64,000 nt of DNA. Origin: Bacteroidales bacterium. GTDB lineage: Bacteria > Bacteroidota > Bacteroidia > Bacteroidales > JAADJA01. Made by a program: the position numbers and the translations under genes. Positions 10,528 through 20,163 of the stretch are shown here, in pieces (positions within the stretch are counted from its first letter, which is position 1; every line of letters starts with the position of its first letter). The stretch is from positions 68,839 through 132,838 of the forward strand of contig JAGQVE010000008.1 of NCBI GenBank assembly GCA_020438105.1, read 5' to 3'. The notes beneath the pieces are model-generated. The model did not search any database. It saw nothing but the letters and a program-made list of their open reading frames with translations, and was not told where the DNA came from.

Positions 10528-10713
10528 TTAAAGATCATCGGAATCATTGTCAGTAAGAGGCAGGTTTTTATATTCTTCCACCTTTTCCTTCTTCCAGCGA
10601 AATACTCTCACTACCAGCACTATAAAAAGTGCCAGGAAAAAGAGGGTAAGAAACCCAGAGAGGTTTTGCAACCAGGTAACATCTTCCAGTAATTTTCCGA
10701 CAATTTTCGACAT
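10528..10713 (-). CDS. ccoQ: Small cbb3 oxidase subunit CcoQ
   Basis: This 61-residue single-helix protein (membrane segment about residues 17-40, followed by RWKKEKVEEYKNLPL) matches the length and layout of CcoQ/FixQ, which stabilises the CcoP-CcoNO contact. It lies 11 bases after ccoNO and 20 bases before ccoP. The family is weakly conserved, so the call rests on size, topology and position. Confidence 0.8.
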   Translation of the reverse strand: MSKIVGKLLEDVTWLQNLSGFLTLFFLALFIVLVVRVFRWKKEKVEEYKNLPLTDNDSDDL

Positions 10714-10724
10714 AATGAATCAAA

Positions 10725-12860
10725 TTAATTATTAGCCATTCCTGAGTTTTTTGTAATATCAGTACCCAGACGTTGCATGTAAGCAATCAGTGCAATGATC
10801 TCTTTTTGGTCTTCAACCTCAATACCAGCCTGTCGGAGTCCGCCGGCAATTTGTGCGGCCTGAGCTTTAAGGTCGGCAATGGCTTTTTCATCATATCCTT
10901 CAGGATAAGGTACACCAAGCGTTTGCATAGCCCGGATTTTTTTTGGAGTACTTTCAATATCCAGGTCGTTTTTAGCCAACCACGGATATGGTGGCATGAT
11001 TGACTGAATGTTGGTTTTTTGCGGATTTACAAAATGTTCATAGTGCCATGAATCGGGTTTGTAGATTTTTCCACCTTTTACCCCTTCACGTGCAAGATCC
11101 GGACCTGTACGGCGGGATCCCCATTGGAAAGGATGGTCATAAACGTTTTCACCCGCTTTAGAATATTCACCATATCGTTCCACTTCTGAACGGAATGGAC
11201 GAATCATTTGAGAGTGACAATTATAACAACCTTCACGCACATAAATATCACGTCCTTGTAATTCAAGCGGACTATATGGTTGTACACTTGAAATGGTTGG
11301 GATATTGGATTTGATCAGGAACATAGGCATAAACTCCACAATTCCTCCAATTAAAATAGCGATCAAAGCCCAAATGGTGAACATTACCGGCTTACGCTCA
11401 AGTTTGCGGTGCCAGCTTTCTGATCCATGATGAACTTCGCGTGCTGCTGCCTGATCATCTTCAAATCGTTGGAATTTACCCGCCTGAGCAGTTTTAATGA
11501 GGTTGATCACCAATAAAATCGCACCGGTCAGATACATAATTCCTCCGAGCGCACGAAGCATGTGCATTGGACGAATTTGGGTATATGTTTCGAGGAAGTT
11601 GGTATATTTAAGGTAACCTTCAGCTGTAAATTGTTTCCACATTAATGCCTGGGTAAATCCTGCAAAGTACAGCGGAATAGCAAAGAAAAGCATTCCTAAT
11701 GTTGCAAGCCAGAAGTGTGCATTGGCCATAGAAGTTGAATACAATTTTACTTTATAAAGGCGTGGGAATAACCAGTAAAGCATTCCAAATGTGAGCATCC
11801 CGTTCCAGCCAAGGGTTCCGATATGAACGTGAGCAATGGTCCAGTCGGTGAAGTGGCTGATCGCATTCACACTCTTAAGTGAAAGCATAGGCCCTTCAAA
11901 AGTTGACATACCATAAGCGGTAATACCTACCACAAACATTTTTAAAACAGGATCCTGACGAACTTTGTCCCATGCGCCACGAAGCGTTAATAAACCATTG
12001 ATCATACCTCCCCATGACGGAGCAATCAATGCGATAGAGAATACAACGCCTAATGCCTGTGCCCAATCTGGTGTACTTGAATATAACAAGTGGTGCGGAC
12101 CAGCCCAGATGTAAAGGAAGATGAGTGCCCAAAAGTGAATGATCGAAAGTTTATAGGAATAAACCGGACGATTTGCAGCCTTTGGAACGAAATAATACAT
12201 TAATCCAAGGATCGGTGTGGTAAGGAAGAATGCAACAGCATTGTGGCCATACCACCATTGTACCAAAGCATCCTGAACACCGGCATAGAGCGGATAACTC
12301 TTGATTAATGAAACCGGTAATTCAAAGGAGTTAACAATATGCAGTACCGCTACAGTCACAAAAGTTGCCAGGTAAAACCAAATGGCTACGTAAATGTGCT
12401 GCGTTCTGCGTTTTAAAATGGTTCCGATCATGTTCCAACCAAAAACAACCCAAACACCTGCAATCAGGATATCAATGGGCCATTCCAGTTCGGCATATTC
12501 TTTACCTGTGGTAATCCCGGCAAGCAATGTTACTGCTGCCAGAACGATGATCAACTGCCATCCCCAGAAGTGTATCCATCCCAATGTTTTACTGAAAAGG
12601 TTTGTTTTCAGTAATCGTGGGAGGGAGTAATAAACTCCGGTGAAAATTGCATTTCCTACAAATGCAAAAATGGCCGCATTGGTGTGTAGCGGACGTAAAC
12701 GGCCGAATGTAAGGAAAGGTAATTCCATACTCACCGCTGGCCATAAAATGGCAAATGCGGCAATCAATCCCACCAGGAATCCTACCACACCCCATAAAAC
12801 AGTAACAACCGCGAATGATTTCGTCAGTTGATTGTCATAAGTAAACTTTTCAAGTGCCAT
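10725..12860 (-). CDS. ccoN: Fused CcoN/CcoO subunit of cbb3 cytochrome c oxidase
   Basis: This is the catalytic haem-copper subunit I fused to the mono-haem cytochrome subunit II in one 711-residue chain. I use the ATG at 12860 (MALEKFTYDNQ), 4 bases after ccoS. The CcoN part (about 1-480) has about 12 membrane helices. The low-spin haem His is in RPLHTNAAIFAF, the CuB and Tyr region in WWYGHNAVAFFLTT and AGPHHLLYSSTPDW, and haem ligands in SHFTDWTIAHVHIGTLGW. The CcoO part (about 510-711) starts with a membrane anchor and carries one haem c motif, GCYNCHSQMIRPF. The fusion is common in Bacteroidota; in Proteobacteria these are two genes. Confidence 0.96.
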   Translation of the reverse strand: MALEKFTYDNQLTKSFAVVTVLWGVVGFLVGLIAAFAILWPAVSMELPFLTFGRLRPLHTNAAIFAFVGNAIFTGVYYSLPRLLKTNLFSKTLGWIHFWGWQLIIVLAAVTLLAGITTGKEYAELEWPIDILIAGVWVVFGWNMIGTILKRRTQHIYVAIWFYLATFVTVAVLHIVNSFELPVSLIKSYPLYAGVQDALVQWWYGHNAVAFFLTTPILGLMYYFVPKAANRPVYSYKLSIIHFWALIFLYIWAGPHHLLYSSTPDWAQALGVVFSIALIAPSWGGMINGLLTLRGAWDKVRQDPVLKMFVVGITAYGMSTFEGPMLSLKSVNAISHFTDWTIAHVHIGTLGWNGMLTFGMLYWLFPRLYKVKLYSTSMANAHFWLATLGMLFFAIPLYFAGFTQALMWKQFTAEGYLKYTNFLETYTQIRPMHMLRALGGIMYLTGAILLVINLIKTAQAGKFQRFEDDQAAAREVHHGSESWHRKLERKPVMFTIWALIAILIGGIVEFMPMFLIKSNIPTISSVQPYSPLELQGRDIYVREGCYNCHSQMIRPFRSEVERYGEYSKAGENVYDHPFQWGSRRTGPDLAREGVKGGKIYKPDSWHYEHFVNPQKTNIQSIMPPYPWLAKNDLDIESTPKKIRAMQTLGVPYPEGYDEKAIADLKAQAAQIAGGLRQAGIEVEDQKEIIALIAYMQRLGTDITKNSGMANN

Positions 12861-12864
12861 AAAC

Positions 12865-13098
12865 TTAAGTTTTGTTATTATTGGATTGTTTCGATTGTGC
12901 TTCTTGTTTGGAAGTTTTGCTTTTATCCTCTTCGCTTGTCCCGGCTTCGCCATCCGATGTGAAATTATCGAATAACATTCTTACTGACGGGGTATAATCG
13001 TCATCATACTGGCCCGACTTTACTGACCAGATAAATGCCGCCAGAAATCCCCCTGCGACTACTATACCGATTGCAATTAAGAAGAAAATAACTTGCAT
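12865..13098 (-). CDS. ccoS: cbb3 oxidase maturation protein CcoS
   Basis: CcoS is a short membrane protein required for cofactor insertion into cbb3 oxidase. The 77 residues begin with one helix (about 3-24), followed by the family signature FIWSVKSGQYDDDYTPSVRML. The C-terminal tail is Lys/Ser/Gln-rich low complexity. It is the first gene of the ccoS-NO-Q-P transcript, directly behind the best-formed promoter in the window, and it ends 4 bases before the ccoNO start. Confidence 0.92.
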   Translation of the reverse strand: MQVIFFLIAIGIVVAGGFLAAFIWSVKSGQYDDDYTPSVRMLFDNFTSDGEAGTSEEDKSKTSKQEAQSKQSNNNKT

Positions 13099-13123
13099 GA
13101 AAAATAATTCAGGTATTTCGATA

Positions 13124-13154
13124 CAAAAATAATGTTTTATGCAATTTTAACAAA
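13124..13154 (-). promoter_or_regulatory. Promoter of the ccoS-ccoNO-ccoQ-ccoP operon
   Basis: TTTG (13151-13154), a 19-base spacer and TATTTTTG (13124-13131) fit the Bacteroidota -33/-7 consensus exactly. The start should be near 13117, about 19 bases before ccoS. A GTTGA-AAA-TCAAC inverted repeat at 13188-13200 lies just upstream of the -33 box; its spacing is shorter than the FNR site TTGAT-N4-ATCAA, so I do not call it FNR. Confidence 0.75.
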
Positions 13155-13309
13155 TTTTTAACAGGCCATTTTTCAACACTTTTATCCGTTGAAAATCAAC
13201 AGGTAATAGCGTTATCAAAGATTTAGGAATTATAAAAGTATAATAATTATCGACAAGGGCTTGCTATTTTTTTGAACAAAACTGTGTAAAGTTTGTACCT
13301 CGCTTCATT

Positions 13310-15712
13310 TTATGACAACAATCGTTTGGCCCGGTTTGCGATTACGATGGTAGCAAAAGCGACTACCGAAACAGAACTAATAGGCATCAGGATGGCTGCA
13401 ATAACGGGTGTGAGCAATCCCTGGACGGCGAAAAACAATCCACCTACATTATATATAAAGGATATTACAAAGCTGATCTTAACCACATTCAGGCTGATCC
13501 GCGTAAAGCGCATGTATTTACTTAGATTCTTAAATTTTGAAGATTCCAGAATGGCATCACATGCCGGTGAAAAGTGGTAAATGTCGTCGGCGATGGTAAT
13601 TCCCACATCACTTTCATTCAAAGCACCGGCATCATTTAAACCGTCGCCGACCATCAATACGGTTTTGCCCTGTGCTTTTAAATTTTTCACATATTCCAGC
13701 TTATCAGTGGGTGTTTGATTGAATTTTAAATTTGATTCATCCCCAAAAAGCTGGAGCAGGTTTGGCTTTTCTGCTTCATTATCGCCTGTAAGCAAGTGCA
13801 ACTCAAAATTTTTACCAAGGTTGTTAATTACCTCCTTCAGGCCATTTCTGTATTGGTTTTCCAATTGATAATGTCCAAGTATTTTCCCATTCATAAAAAC
13901 CCAAACCGTACTTTTTAACCCTTGTTCCTGTTCATCTTTGCCGGTAACAAATTTCCTCGATCCAATATTTATTTTATTATTGTTGATTTCGCCGGTGATT
14001 CCAAGTCCCGGAATTTCTTTGAATTTTTCAACCTCATAAAAATCATCACCTTCCAGATTTGCAAATAACGCTGCACTTAAAGGGTGTGTTGAATGCCGAA
14101 CGGTGGATTTGATCATTTTAATTTGATCTTCTGTAAGTTCATCGCCTATAAATTCTGTTTTAAGCGATTTATTATGGGTAATGGTTCCGGTTTTATCAAA
14201 AACAATTGAATTGACTTTGTACAATTGTTCGATCACTTCTGATTTTTTCAGGTAAAACCCACGCCGGCCAAATTGCCGCAATGTGCTGCCAAAAGTGAAG
14301 GGAACTGTAAGTGCGAGTGCACATGGGCAGGCTACAATGAGCACCGATGTAAAAACAAAAATAGCTGTGGCTTTATCGATAAATAACCAGTAAATCCCTG
14401 AACCAAAGGCAATGGTTAAAATCACGAGCGTGAAATATTGGCTAACATTATTGATGATAACGTTCAGTTTGCTTTCGTATTTGTCAGCTGATTTTTCCTG
14501 GTTCCAGAGTTGGGTAAGGTAACTTTGTTCAACGTCTTTTGTTACCAGCAGTTCGATGGCTGAACCCACCTGCCGGCCACCTGCAAAAACAGGTTCACCA
14601 GGAGCTTTGGCAACGGGGATAGATTCACCTGTTACAAAACTGTAATCAATATTTCCTTCTCCCTTAAAAATCTGTGAATCAGCTGGAATCAGTTCCTGAT
14701 TGCGCACAAGGATATGATCGCCTTCCTTTAATCTTTCCAACGGGATCACTGTTTCTTTTCCATCTTCCAATTTTGTTACGGCTACAGGGAAATACGATTT
14801 ATAATCTCTTTCAAAAGAAAGGGCCTGGTAGGTTTTTCCCTGGTACCATTTCCCGATCAAAAGGAAAAAGACCAAACCCGTCAGGGAGTCGAGGTAGCCG
14901 ATTCCTGTTCCAGAAATAATATCGTAAGCGCTTTGAACGAACAAGGTTAATATGCCCAATGCAATGGGCAAATCGATGCTGATGATCTTATGCTTCAGGC
15001 TTTTGATGGCTGAAAGATAGTAGTCGTTGCTGCAATAAACCAAAACGGGAATTGATAATACAAGACTTAGCCAACCAAAAAAAGCTTTAAAATCTTTTTC
15101 GAGCAACTCCCCTCCGGGAAGATATTCCGGGAAATTGTACATCATTACATTCATCAGGACAAACCCGGTGATCCCGATTTTAAGCAACAAGGTTGTACTG
15201 CTTTTTTTTGATTTTTGCGATCCGGTGCGTTCAAGCGTAATTTCCGGAATATAATGAATTGATGCCAATAGCTCAACTACTTGTCTGAGCGAAATAGTGT
15301 TGTCCCTGAAAGTTATGTAAGCCTCTTTTTTGGGGAAATTAACAGTGGAATTGATAATACCATCATGCAGGGTGTTGAGGTTTTCGAGGAGCCATATACA
15401 CGATGCACAGTGAATTGACGGAATAAAAAGGGTGATCTTGCTTATGCCGCTATCGGTAAAATCCAGCAGTTTTTCTTTGATTTCGTCGAGGTCGAGAAAA
15501 GCATATTTGTCTCCCACTTCCTCCGTTTCAACCCTGATGCCGGGCATTTTTTCAATTTCATAATATTGCTTAAGTTCTTTCTCATTAAGGATTTGATACA
15601 CCGTTTTGCACCCATGGCAACAAAAGGGCTTTTCATCCCATATTACCGGGTGCTTTCCGCAATCTTCACCACAATGCACACAAGGTTGTCCCATTCCTGA
15701 ATTTTGAAACAA
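13310..15712 (-). CDS. ccoI: Copper-translocating P-type ATPase CcoI (FixI)
   Basis: This P1B-type ATPase delivers copper for cbb3 oxidase assembly. The N-terminus has a Cys-rich metal-binding segment (Cys11, Cys14, Cys18, Cys31, Cys32, Cys35). A heavy-metal-associated domain with SIHCASCIWLL follows near residue 98. The transport motif ACPCALAL lies in a membrane helix, the phosphorylation site is DKTGTITHN, and the hinge is GDGLNDAGAL. Eight membrane segments are expected, and the 800-residue length fits the family. A 211-base gap with its own promoter separates it from ccoS. Start: the ATG at 15712; a second Met at residue 7 is possible. Confidence 0.94.
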   Translation of the reverse strand: MFQNSGMGQPCVHCGEDCGKHPVIWDEKPFCCHGCKTVYQILNEKELKQYYEIEKMPGIRVETEEVGDKYAFLDLDEIKEKLLDFTDSGISKITLFIPSIHCASCIWLLENLNTLHDGIINSTVNFPKKEAYITFRDNTISLRQVVELLASIHYIPEITLERTGSQKSKKSSTTLLLKIGITGFVLMNVMMYNFPEYLPGGELLEKDFKAFFGWLSLVLSIPVLVYCSNDYYLSAIKSLKHKIISIDLPIALGILTLFVQSAYDIISGTGIGYLDSLTGLVFFLLIGKWYQGKTYQALSFERDYKSYFPVAVTKLEDGKETVIPLERLKEGDHILVRNQELIPADSQIFKGEGNIDYSFVTGESIPVAKAPGEPVFAGGRQVGSAIELLVTKDVEQSYLTQLWNQEKSADKYESKLNVIINNVSQYFTLVILTIAFGSGIYWLFIDKATAIFVFTSVLIVACPCALALTVPFTFGSTLRQFGRRGFYLKKSEVIEQLYKVNSIVFDKTGTITHNKSLKTEFIGDELTEDQIKMIKSTVRHSTHPLSAALFANLEGDDFYEVEKFKEIPGLGITGEINNNKINIGSRKFVTGKDEQEQGLKSTVWVFMNGKILGHYQLENQYRNGLKEVINNLGKNFELHLLTGDNEAEKPNLLQLFGDESNLKFNQTPTDKLEYVKNLKAQGKTVLMVGDGLNDAGALNESDVGITIADDIYHFSPACDAILESSKFKNLSKYMRFTRISLNVVKISFVISFIYNVGGLFFAVQGLLTPVIAAILMPISSVSVVAFATIVIANRAKRLLS

Positions 15713-15734
15713 AATTACGAAAGTTTGTAACTTT

Positions 15735-16598
15735 TTAATTTAAATCATCCCCGATTAAAAGGATTATTCCCGGAAGCCAAAAAACCATTTCACCAAGGGT
15801 ACGATAACGGGCGTTTTTATTGAACACATCAGGGATGGAAATAAGCAGAAGCAACAATAAACACATGATCAAATAAATTTTAGCGGCTGCTCTGTGCAGA
15901 AAAACCGGCGAATCAATGATCAGATAAATTACCCCAACAGAACTCAATACAATCAGCAGGTAATAAAAGATATAAATTGCTTTTTCACCAATATGGCTGA
16001 AGAGGGTTGGATGTTTGTCGAGCTGGTCGGTATTATGATCGTATATGGTAAAAACCAGTACATCAGCAATGGCCAGCATCATAAATACGGCGAATAATAT
16101 CACTGCATCCGGAGATATATTGAATCCTGACAAAGCCCAGGGTCCACCCCAAACACCTGAAACATAAATTACCGCAACAAAAAGTTCTTTTTGCAAATAA
16201 ACTTTTTTCCGTTTCCCAATGAAGTGAACCGCCGATAGATACAGCAGTGTTCCCCCCCCGACAATGAAGCCAAATACAATTATAATGTGTTCCAAAAAAA
16301 ATATTGCGAGGATAATGTTAACCAATGATAATACAAAAACCAGCCGGGCGAGCAATCTGAAGTTTTGGTGATGGAAGAGATGCCGAGGAGTATGTGCCTT
16401 TTCTTTCAATCGGTAGGCATCCACGAGGTGATCAGAGGTGTAAACCACCCAAACGGCAATGGGCAAAATAAACCAATAGGCTACTCCCGGTGTAACTGAA
16501 AAAATTCTTGAAGCAAAGGCAGCACTTAAAATTGCCCCAACAACCACATCGAGGCTGAGGGTGTTTGTGAGTTGTCCTATTTTTTGAAGCTTGACCAA
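15735..16598 (-). CDS. UbiA-like integral membrane protein
   Basis: This 287-residue polytopic membrane protein has about eight hydrophobic helices. Two Asp-rich segments, YTSDHLVDAYRLKEK (about residue 55) and FTIYDHNTDQLDKHPT (about residue 185), sit where UbiA prenyltransferases have their two polyprenyl-diphosphate-binding motifs, but neither is a textbook NDxxDxxxD. It could be a divergent prenyltransferase, for example haem O or quinone related, or a non-catalytic relative. It ends 22 bases before ccoI, so it may be co-transcribed with the oxidase genes; a link to haem or quinone chemistry is an inference. Confidence 0.55.
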   Translation of the reverse strand: MVKLQKIGQLTNTLSLDVVVGAILSAAFASRIFSVTPGVAYWFILPIAVWVVYTSDHLVDAYRLKEKAHTPRHLFHHQNFRLLARLVFVLSLVNIILAIFFLEHIIIVFGFIVGGGTLLYLSAVHFIGKRKKVYLQKELFVAVIYVSGVWGGPWALSGFNISPDAVILFAVFMMLAIADVLVFTIYDHNTDQLDKHPTLFSHIGEKAIYIFYYLLIVLSSVGVIYLIIDSPVFLHRAAAKIYLIMCLLLLLLISIPDVFNKNARYRTLGEMVFWLPGIILLIGDDLN

Positions 16599-16790
16599 AA
16601 TGAACTTCTGTTTTCCTTGTTGTTTTATTTAGCTAAGGTAATACTATGAATTTATACTGATACAAATTCGGGATTAATAGGATCAAGAAAGGTTAGATCA
16701 TTTCGATTTAATTGGAAGAATACTAAAAATAGAAAAGATTCGTTTGTAAGTCTATGTAACTCATATCAAAACCACATTAACATTAAAGTT

Positions 16791-18161
16791 ATGAAAAAAC
16801 AAAGGTTAATCAGATTAGAGCATATTCTATTTCTTCCTTTATTAATTGTTTTTGCTGTTTTTGGATGTAAAAAAGAAGAAAAATCCAATTCCAATGTGCC
16901 AGGTGATCAGAATGAATTTATTATTACTGTCAATCAGGATAAACTAAAAGGGTGGTTCGTAATTAATTCGGCAGATGGTACACAAGTAATTGATTACAAA
17001 TCATTCGATGGAATTTCTGTAATTAACTTTGGTGATGAATTACCCCTTCCGATTACAGTTTCTGCAATTTTCAAATATGAATCGATCTATATGGGAGATA
17101 CCATGGTCGACTATGAAGTAATAACATTTCATAAAATAATACCCACATCCTGGCTATTTAGTAATGACACTTATCCTCAATTTGTTGATACCAATATAAA
17201 CATTACTGTTACATATCCTCCCGGTGACTATAACAGTTATAAAATTTCGTATTGTGCTGGTTCATCCTCAGGTTCTGGTACTCATTTTAATTCACCACCT
17301 CAAGATACAATACATTACCAGGTGCATTTATATAATGCTCCAGAAAATGATAAGCTATCCCTGTTTGCGGCTGTTTTTGGAGACAATGTTGGGCTTTCCG
17401 GTTTTTCATTAAATCAGGATTTTAATAATTTACTTGCAAATGGATATAACCTCCCTCTAAATTATAACCTTGAAAAAGCAACTATTTGGGTAAATACTAA
17501 TGTCAGAGAACTTAGAATATATGGAACTTTTAACGACAATAATGAGCAAATTGAATTCTGGTATTCATCAACCCCACCTGGTTTAACCGCCAATTCTTTT
17601 GATGTGTTTTATTGTAATGATAATGTTTTTGATGGTTTCAGGATAACAACATCAAGTTATAATGATGAGATGAATTTTGAATTTGAAAAGTATTATAGTT
17701 TTCAGGATGGAATTCCAGAAAATTTATCCATTCCTGAAATAGAGGTTTCAGGTAATCCCAGTGCAAATGGAATTGTGAGAAATGTAGATGTAACTGGTTC
17801 TCCGGATTTTATTGCTTCAATTTGTGAATATTCAAATAATGGCAATTCAAAAGCTTCCAATTTGTATTGGATAAACGCAACACACCCCGAAGTTGATCAA
17901 ATTAAGCCCACATTGTTTCCCCAGGAAATTATTGATGAAATGGAACTGCAAATGGGTAATTTGAATGCCAATCTTTTAGTTGCCGGAGAATTTGATCAAA
18001 TTTATTCCCTCTCAGAGTATGTAGATTATATTATGGGAGGAAAATCTGTTGAAAAGGATTTAAATTCGAGTTATTTTTATTACAGACCTTTTAACCAGAA
18101 CAAATCATCCGGTCAACGAGCAATTGAAAAATTTAAAAGGTATCACTCAAATTTTCAATAG
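16791..18161 (+). CDS. Hypothetical lipoprotein (456 aa)
   Basis: The N-terminus is a lipoprotein signal: positive MKKQRLIRLEH, a hydrophobic stretch, and a lipobox-like VFGC about residue 26, followed by KKEEKSN. The mature part is about 430 residues, Asn/Asp/Tyr-rich and probably beta-sandwich, with no motif I recognise. It should be attached to the inner or outer membrane. The base composition is AT-rich compared with its neighbours, as for other secreted proteins here. After the TAG stop the same frame stays open for another 46 codons (to 18302), which may be chance. No function is assigned. Confidence 0.65.
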   Translation: MKKQRLIRLEHILFLPLLIVFAVFGCKKEEKSNSNVPGDQNEFIITVNQDKLKGWFVINSADGTQVIDYKSFDGISVINFGDELPLPITVSAIFKYESIYMGDTMVDYEVITFHKIIPTSWLFSNDTYPQFVDTNINITVTYPPGDYNSYKISYCAGSSSGSGTHFNSPPQDTIHYQVHLYNAPENDKLSLFAAVFGDNVGLSGFSLNQDFNNLLANGYNLPLNYNLEKATIWVNTNVRELRIYGTFNDNNEQIEFWYSSTPPGLTANSFDVFYCNDNVFDGFRITTSSYNDEMNFEFEKYYSFQDGIPENLSIPEIEVSGNPSANGIVRNVDVTGSPDFIASICEYSNNGNSKASNLYWINATHPEVDQIKPTLFPQEIIDEMELQMGNLNANLLVAGEFDQIYSLSEYVDYIMGGKSVEKDLNSSYFYYRPFNQNKSSGQRAIEKFKRYHSNFQ

Positions 18162-18285
18162 CGAAAAGTAGATTTTATTCAGACAAAAGAATTAAAAGAT
18201 TCTATGGATTCTGATAAAACCATGTTTTATTACAGCAGTGGGATTAATTTGGTAATTCACGCTAAAAAAATGGCCTCTTTTTTGT

Positions 18286-18293
18286 TAATTTTG
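18286..18293 (+). promoter_or_regulatory. -7 box for the ankyrin-protein gene
   Basis: TAATTTTG fits TAnnTTTG and predicts a start near 18300, 16 bases before the ATG. No convincing -33 element. Confidence 0.5.
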
Positions 18294-18315
18294 CGTAGCT
18301 AACCAAAAATTAAAG

Positions 18316-19722
18316 ATGGTCAGGTTTGGTATAATTTCTCTGCTTGTTTTATTCCAGCTTTCTGTTTTATACAGCCAGAACTCTATCACCATCAACGATT
18401 CCACATATTACTATTATGATGCTGAAACAGCGCTGATGAACGCAGCGGCTGACGGAGATACACTGCTGATCAAGGTTTTTCTTGATCTAGGAACCAATGT
18501 GAACGCCGAAACCTGGGAGGGTGTTACACCACTCATGTATGCCGCACAGGAAGGTCACTTGCGTGCTGTTGAAATTTTACTTGATGCGGGTGCCGATGTC
18601 AATAAAAAGCCTGCCAATCAAATTGATGCTTTGCTCGGAGCTTGTATCGCCGGTCATGTATACATCGCTGACACGCTCATTTTGAATGGCGCCAATGTTA
18701 ATACCCGAAACCTGGATGGAGTGAGTCCGCTGATGTATGCAGCTGCTTTTGATTATCAGGTGCTGGCTGATGTTTTAATATTTTATAAGGCCAATATTAA
18801 TGCTTCAGATAATTTTGGAAATGAGGCGATACATTACAGTACTTTCTATGGAAATGCATATATCACGGAGTTGCTGATTACAAGTGGTGCAAGGATTGAT
18901 GCAACGGATTTACAGGGATTTACTCCGCTGATGATCGCTGCTCAAAATGGATATCCCGAACTGGTAGCTTATTTCATTGATTTGGGAGCTGAGGTGAATA
19001 CCACCAACATGAATAATTATTCGGCATTGTCGCTTGCGTTGATAAACAGGCAATCCGGTATTGTTGAGCAATTATTAAATGCCGGAGCTGATGTAAATCA
19101 TAAAATTTCGGAAAATCTTAATCAGTATGATTTGGCTGAACTGTATGGTAATTCGCATATCCGTTCCTCACTCAGGGAGAGGGGTGCGGCAGCCACTCAA
19201 AAGATTCGGGTCGATCATTTTATTATGGATTTTGACATGAATTTTAATGGAAAAGACTTTATGCTCGGGGGGCGGATGGGGTTGTTGGAATCAAAGTACA
19301 ACGTTCAACTTACCCTCGGTTACCAAACCCGGCCATCGGTGAGGAGTGTGTTATATGAAGCTGATCCAAACACTTATTACCAGTATTGGGAGTCGCGGAG
19401 TTTGGTTGATCTTTCGGTGAATAAATTTTTTGTTTTGAAAAAGATCAACATTGAACAACAGTTTGGTGCTTATGCCGGTTTGAAAGGTGCTTATACTTAC
19501 GGCAATTTCAGAGGCTCCAATCAAAAACCGGATGATCGTTTTTTATTGATCCCAGCCGGTGGAATTTATTTTGATTATAATATTTTGCGTGTAAAACTTG
19601 GTTATGAATATTTGAACCTGAAAAACTCCAAAGCATCGCCCCACCGTATTTATATCGGTATTGGAATGAATATCGGGACCAAAGCATTTCAATCCAAACT
19701 CAAAGATGAACCAAGAATGTAG
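18316..19722 (+). CDS. Exported ankyrin-repeat protein with C-terminal barrel-like domain
   Basis: A signal peptide (about residues 1-20, ending LYSQ) is followed by about seven ankyrin repeats between residues 35 and 290. Recognisable units include TPLMYAAQEGHLRAVEILLDAGADVN, cut here into its two helices TPLMYAAQEGHL and AVEILLDAGADVN. The last 170 residues differ: alternating hydrophobic and aromatic strands (NVQLTLGYQTRPSV, IRVKLGYEYLNL-like patterns, IYIGIGMNIG) suggest a small outer-membrane beta-barrel. The arrangement implies a protein-binding periplasmic solenoid anchored in the outer membrane. The partner is unknown. The next gene, a small lipoprotein, starts 6 bases later and is likely co-transcribed. 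Confidence 0.75.
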   Translation: MVRFGIISLLVLFQLSVLYSQNSITINDSTYYYYDAETALMNAAADGDTLLIKVFLDLGTNVNAETWEGVTPLMYAAQEGHLRAVEILLDAGADVNKKPANQIDALLGACIAGHVYIADTLILNGANVNTRNLDGVSPLMYAAAFDYQVLADVLIFYKANINASDNFGNEAIHYSTFYGNAYITELLITSGARIDATDLQGFTPLMIAAQNGYPELVAYFIDLGAEVNTTNMNNYSALSLALINRQSGIVEQLLNAGADVNHKISENLNQYDLAELYGNSHIRSSLRERGAAATQKIRVDHFIMDFDMNFNGKDFMLGGRMGLLESKYNVQLTLGYQTRPSVRSVLYEADPNTYYQYWESRSLVDLSVNKFFVLKKINIEQQFGAYAGLKGAYTYGNFRGSNQKPDDRFLLIPAGGIYFDYNILRVKLGYEYLNLKNSKASPHRIYIGIGMNIGTKAFQSKLKDEPRM

Positions 19723-19728
19723 TTTTCA

Positions 19729-20163
19729 ATGAGAAACGGAATTTACATATTGTCAATATTAATTGTTTTAACCATAGTTTTGGCCATCACATCATGCGAA
19801 AGGGCTGAGCCTGTTTCGGCAGGAGTAGATTGCACCGAATGCTACCAGGATAAACCCGAATGGGTGCAACTTACGGCTGAGGTTACTATAAATGCTGAAA
19901 ATCCATATGTGCCACTTACTATTTATGTGGGTGATTATGAAAACGGACAGGTTGATTGGATTGACACTACCTGGAAAAGTGAATATTGGGTGGATGTAAA
20001 GCCTGATAGATATTATTCAGTTGTTGCCAAATACAAAGATGGTTCAAAAATCATTTATGCCGTCGATGGTGATGATATCAAGCTCAAACGTAGCAACAGC
20101 GACTGCGATGCTGAATGTTATTATCAAAAAGGAGGATATATTGATGTCCGGTTGAGAAATTAA
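19729..20163 (+). CDS. Small hypothetical lipoprotein
   Basis: The protein has 144 residues with a lipoprotein signal ending in AITSC (Cys about residue 23). The mature part contains two Cys pairs (CTECYQDKP and CDAECYYQKGG) and beta-strand-like segments such as YVPLTIYVGDYENGQ. No family is recognised. It follows the ankyrin gene by 6 bases, so the two may act together at the cell envelope. Its stop overlaps the stop of the convergent downstream gene by four bases (TTAA). Confidence 0.6.
   Translation: MRNGIYILSILIVLTIVLAITSCERAEPVSAGVDCTECYQDKPEWVQLTAEVTINAENPYVPLTIYVGDYENGQVDWIDTTWKSEYWVDVKPDRYYSVVAKYKDGSKIIYAVDGDDIKLKRSNSDCDAECYYQKGGYIDVRLRN

Noticed and set aside
13188..13200. FNR/ANR site upstream of the oxidase promoter
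   Set aside because: GTTGA-AAA-TCAAC is too short for TTGAT-N4-ATCAA; kept only as an unnamed palindrome.
18162..18302. 46 in-frame sense codons after the stop of the lipoprotein gene
   Set aside because: An open stretch of this length is not rare in AT-rich DNA, and it overlaps the promoter of the next gene; no sign of a recoding signal.
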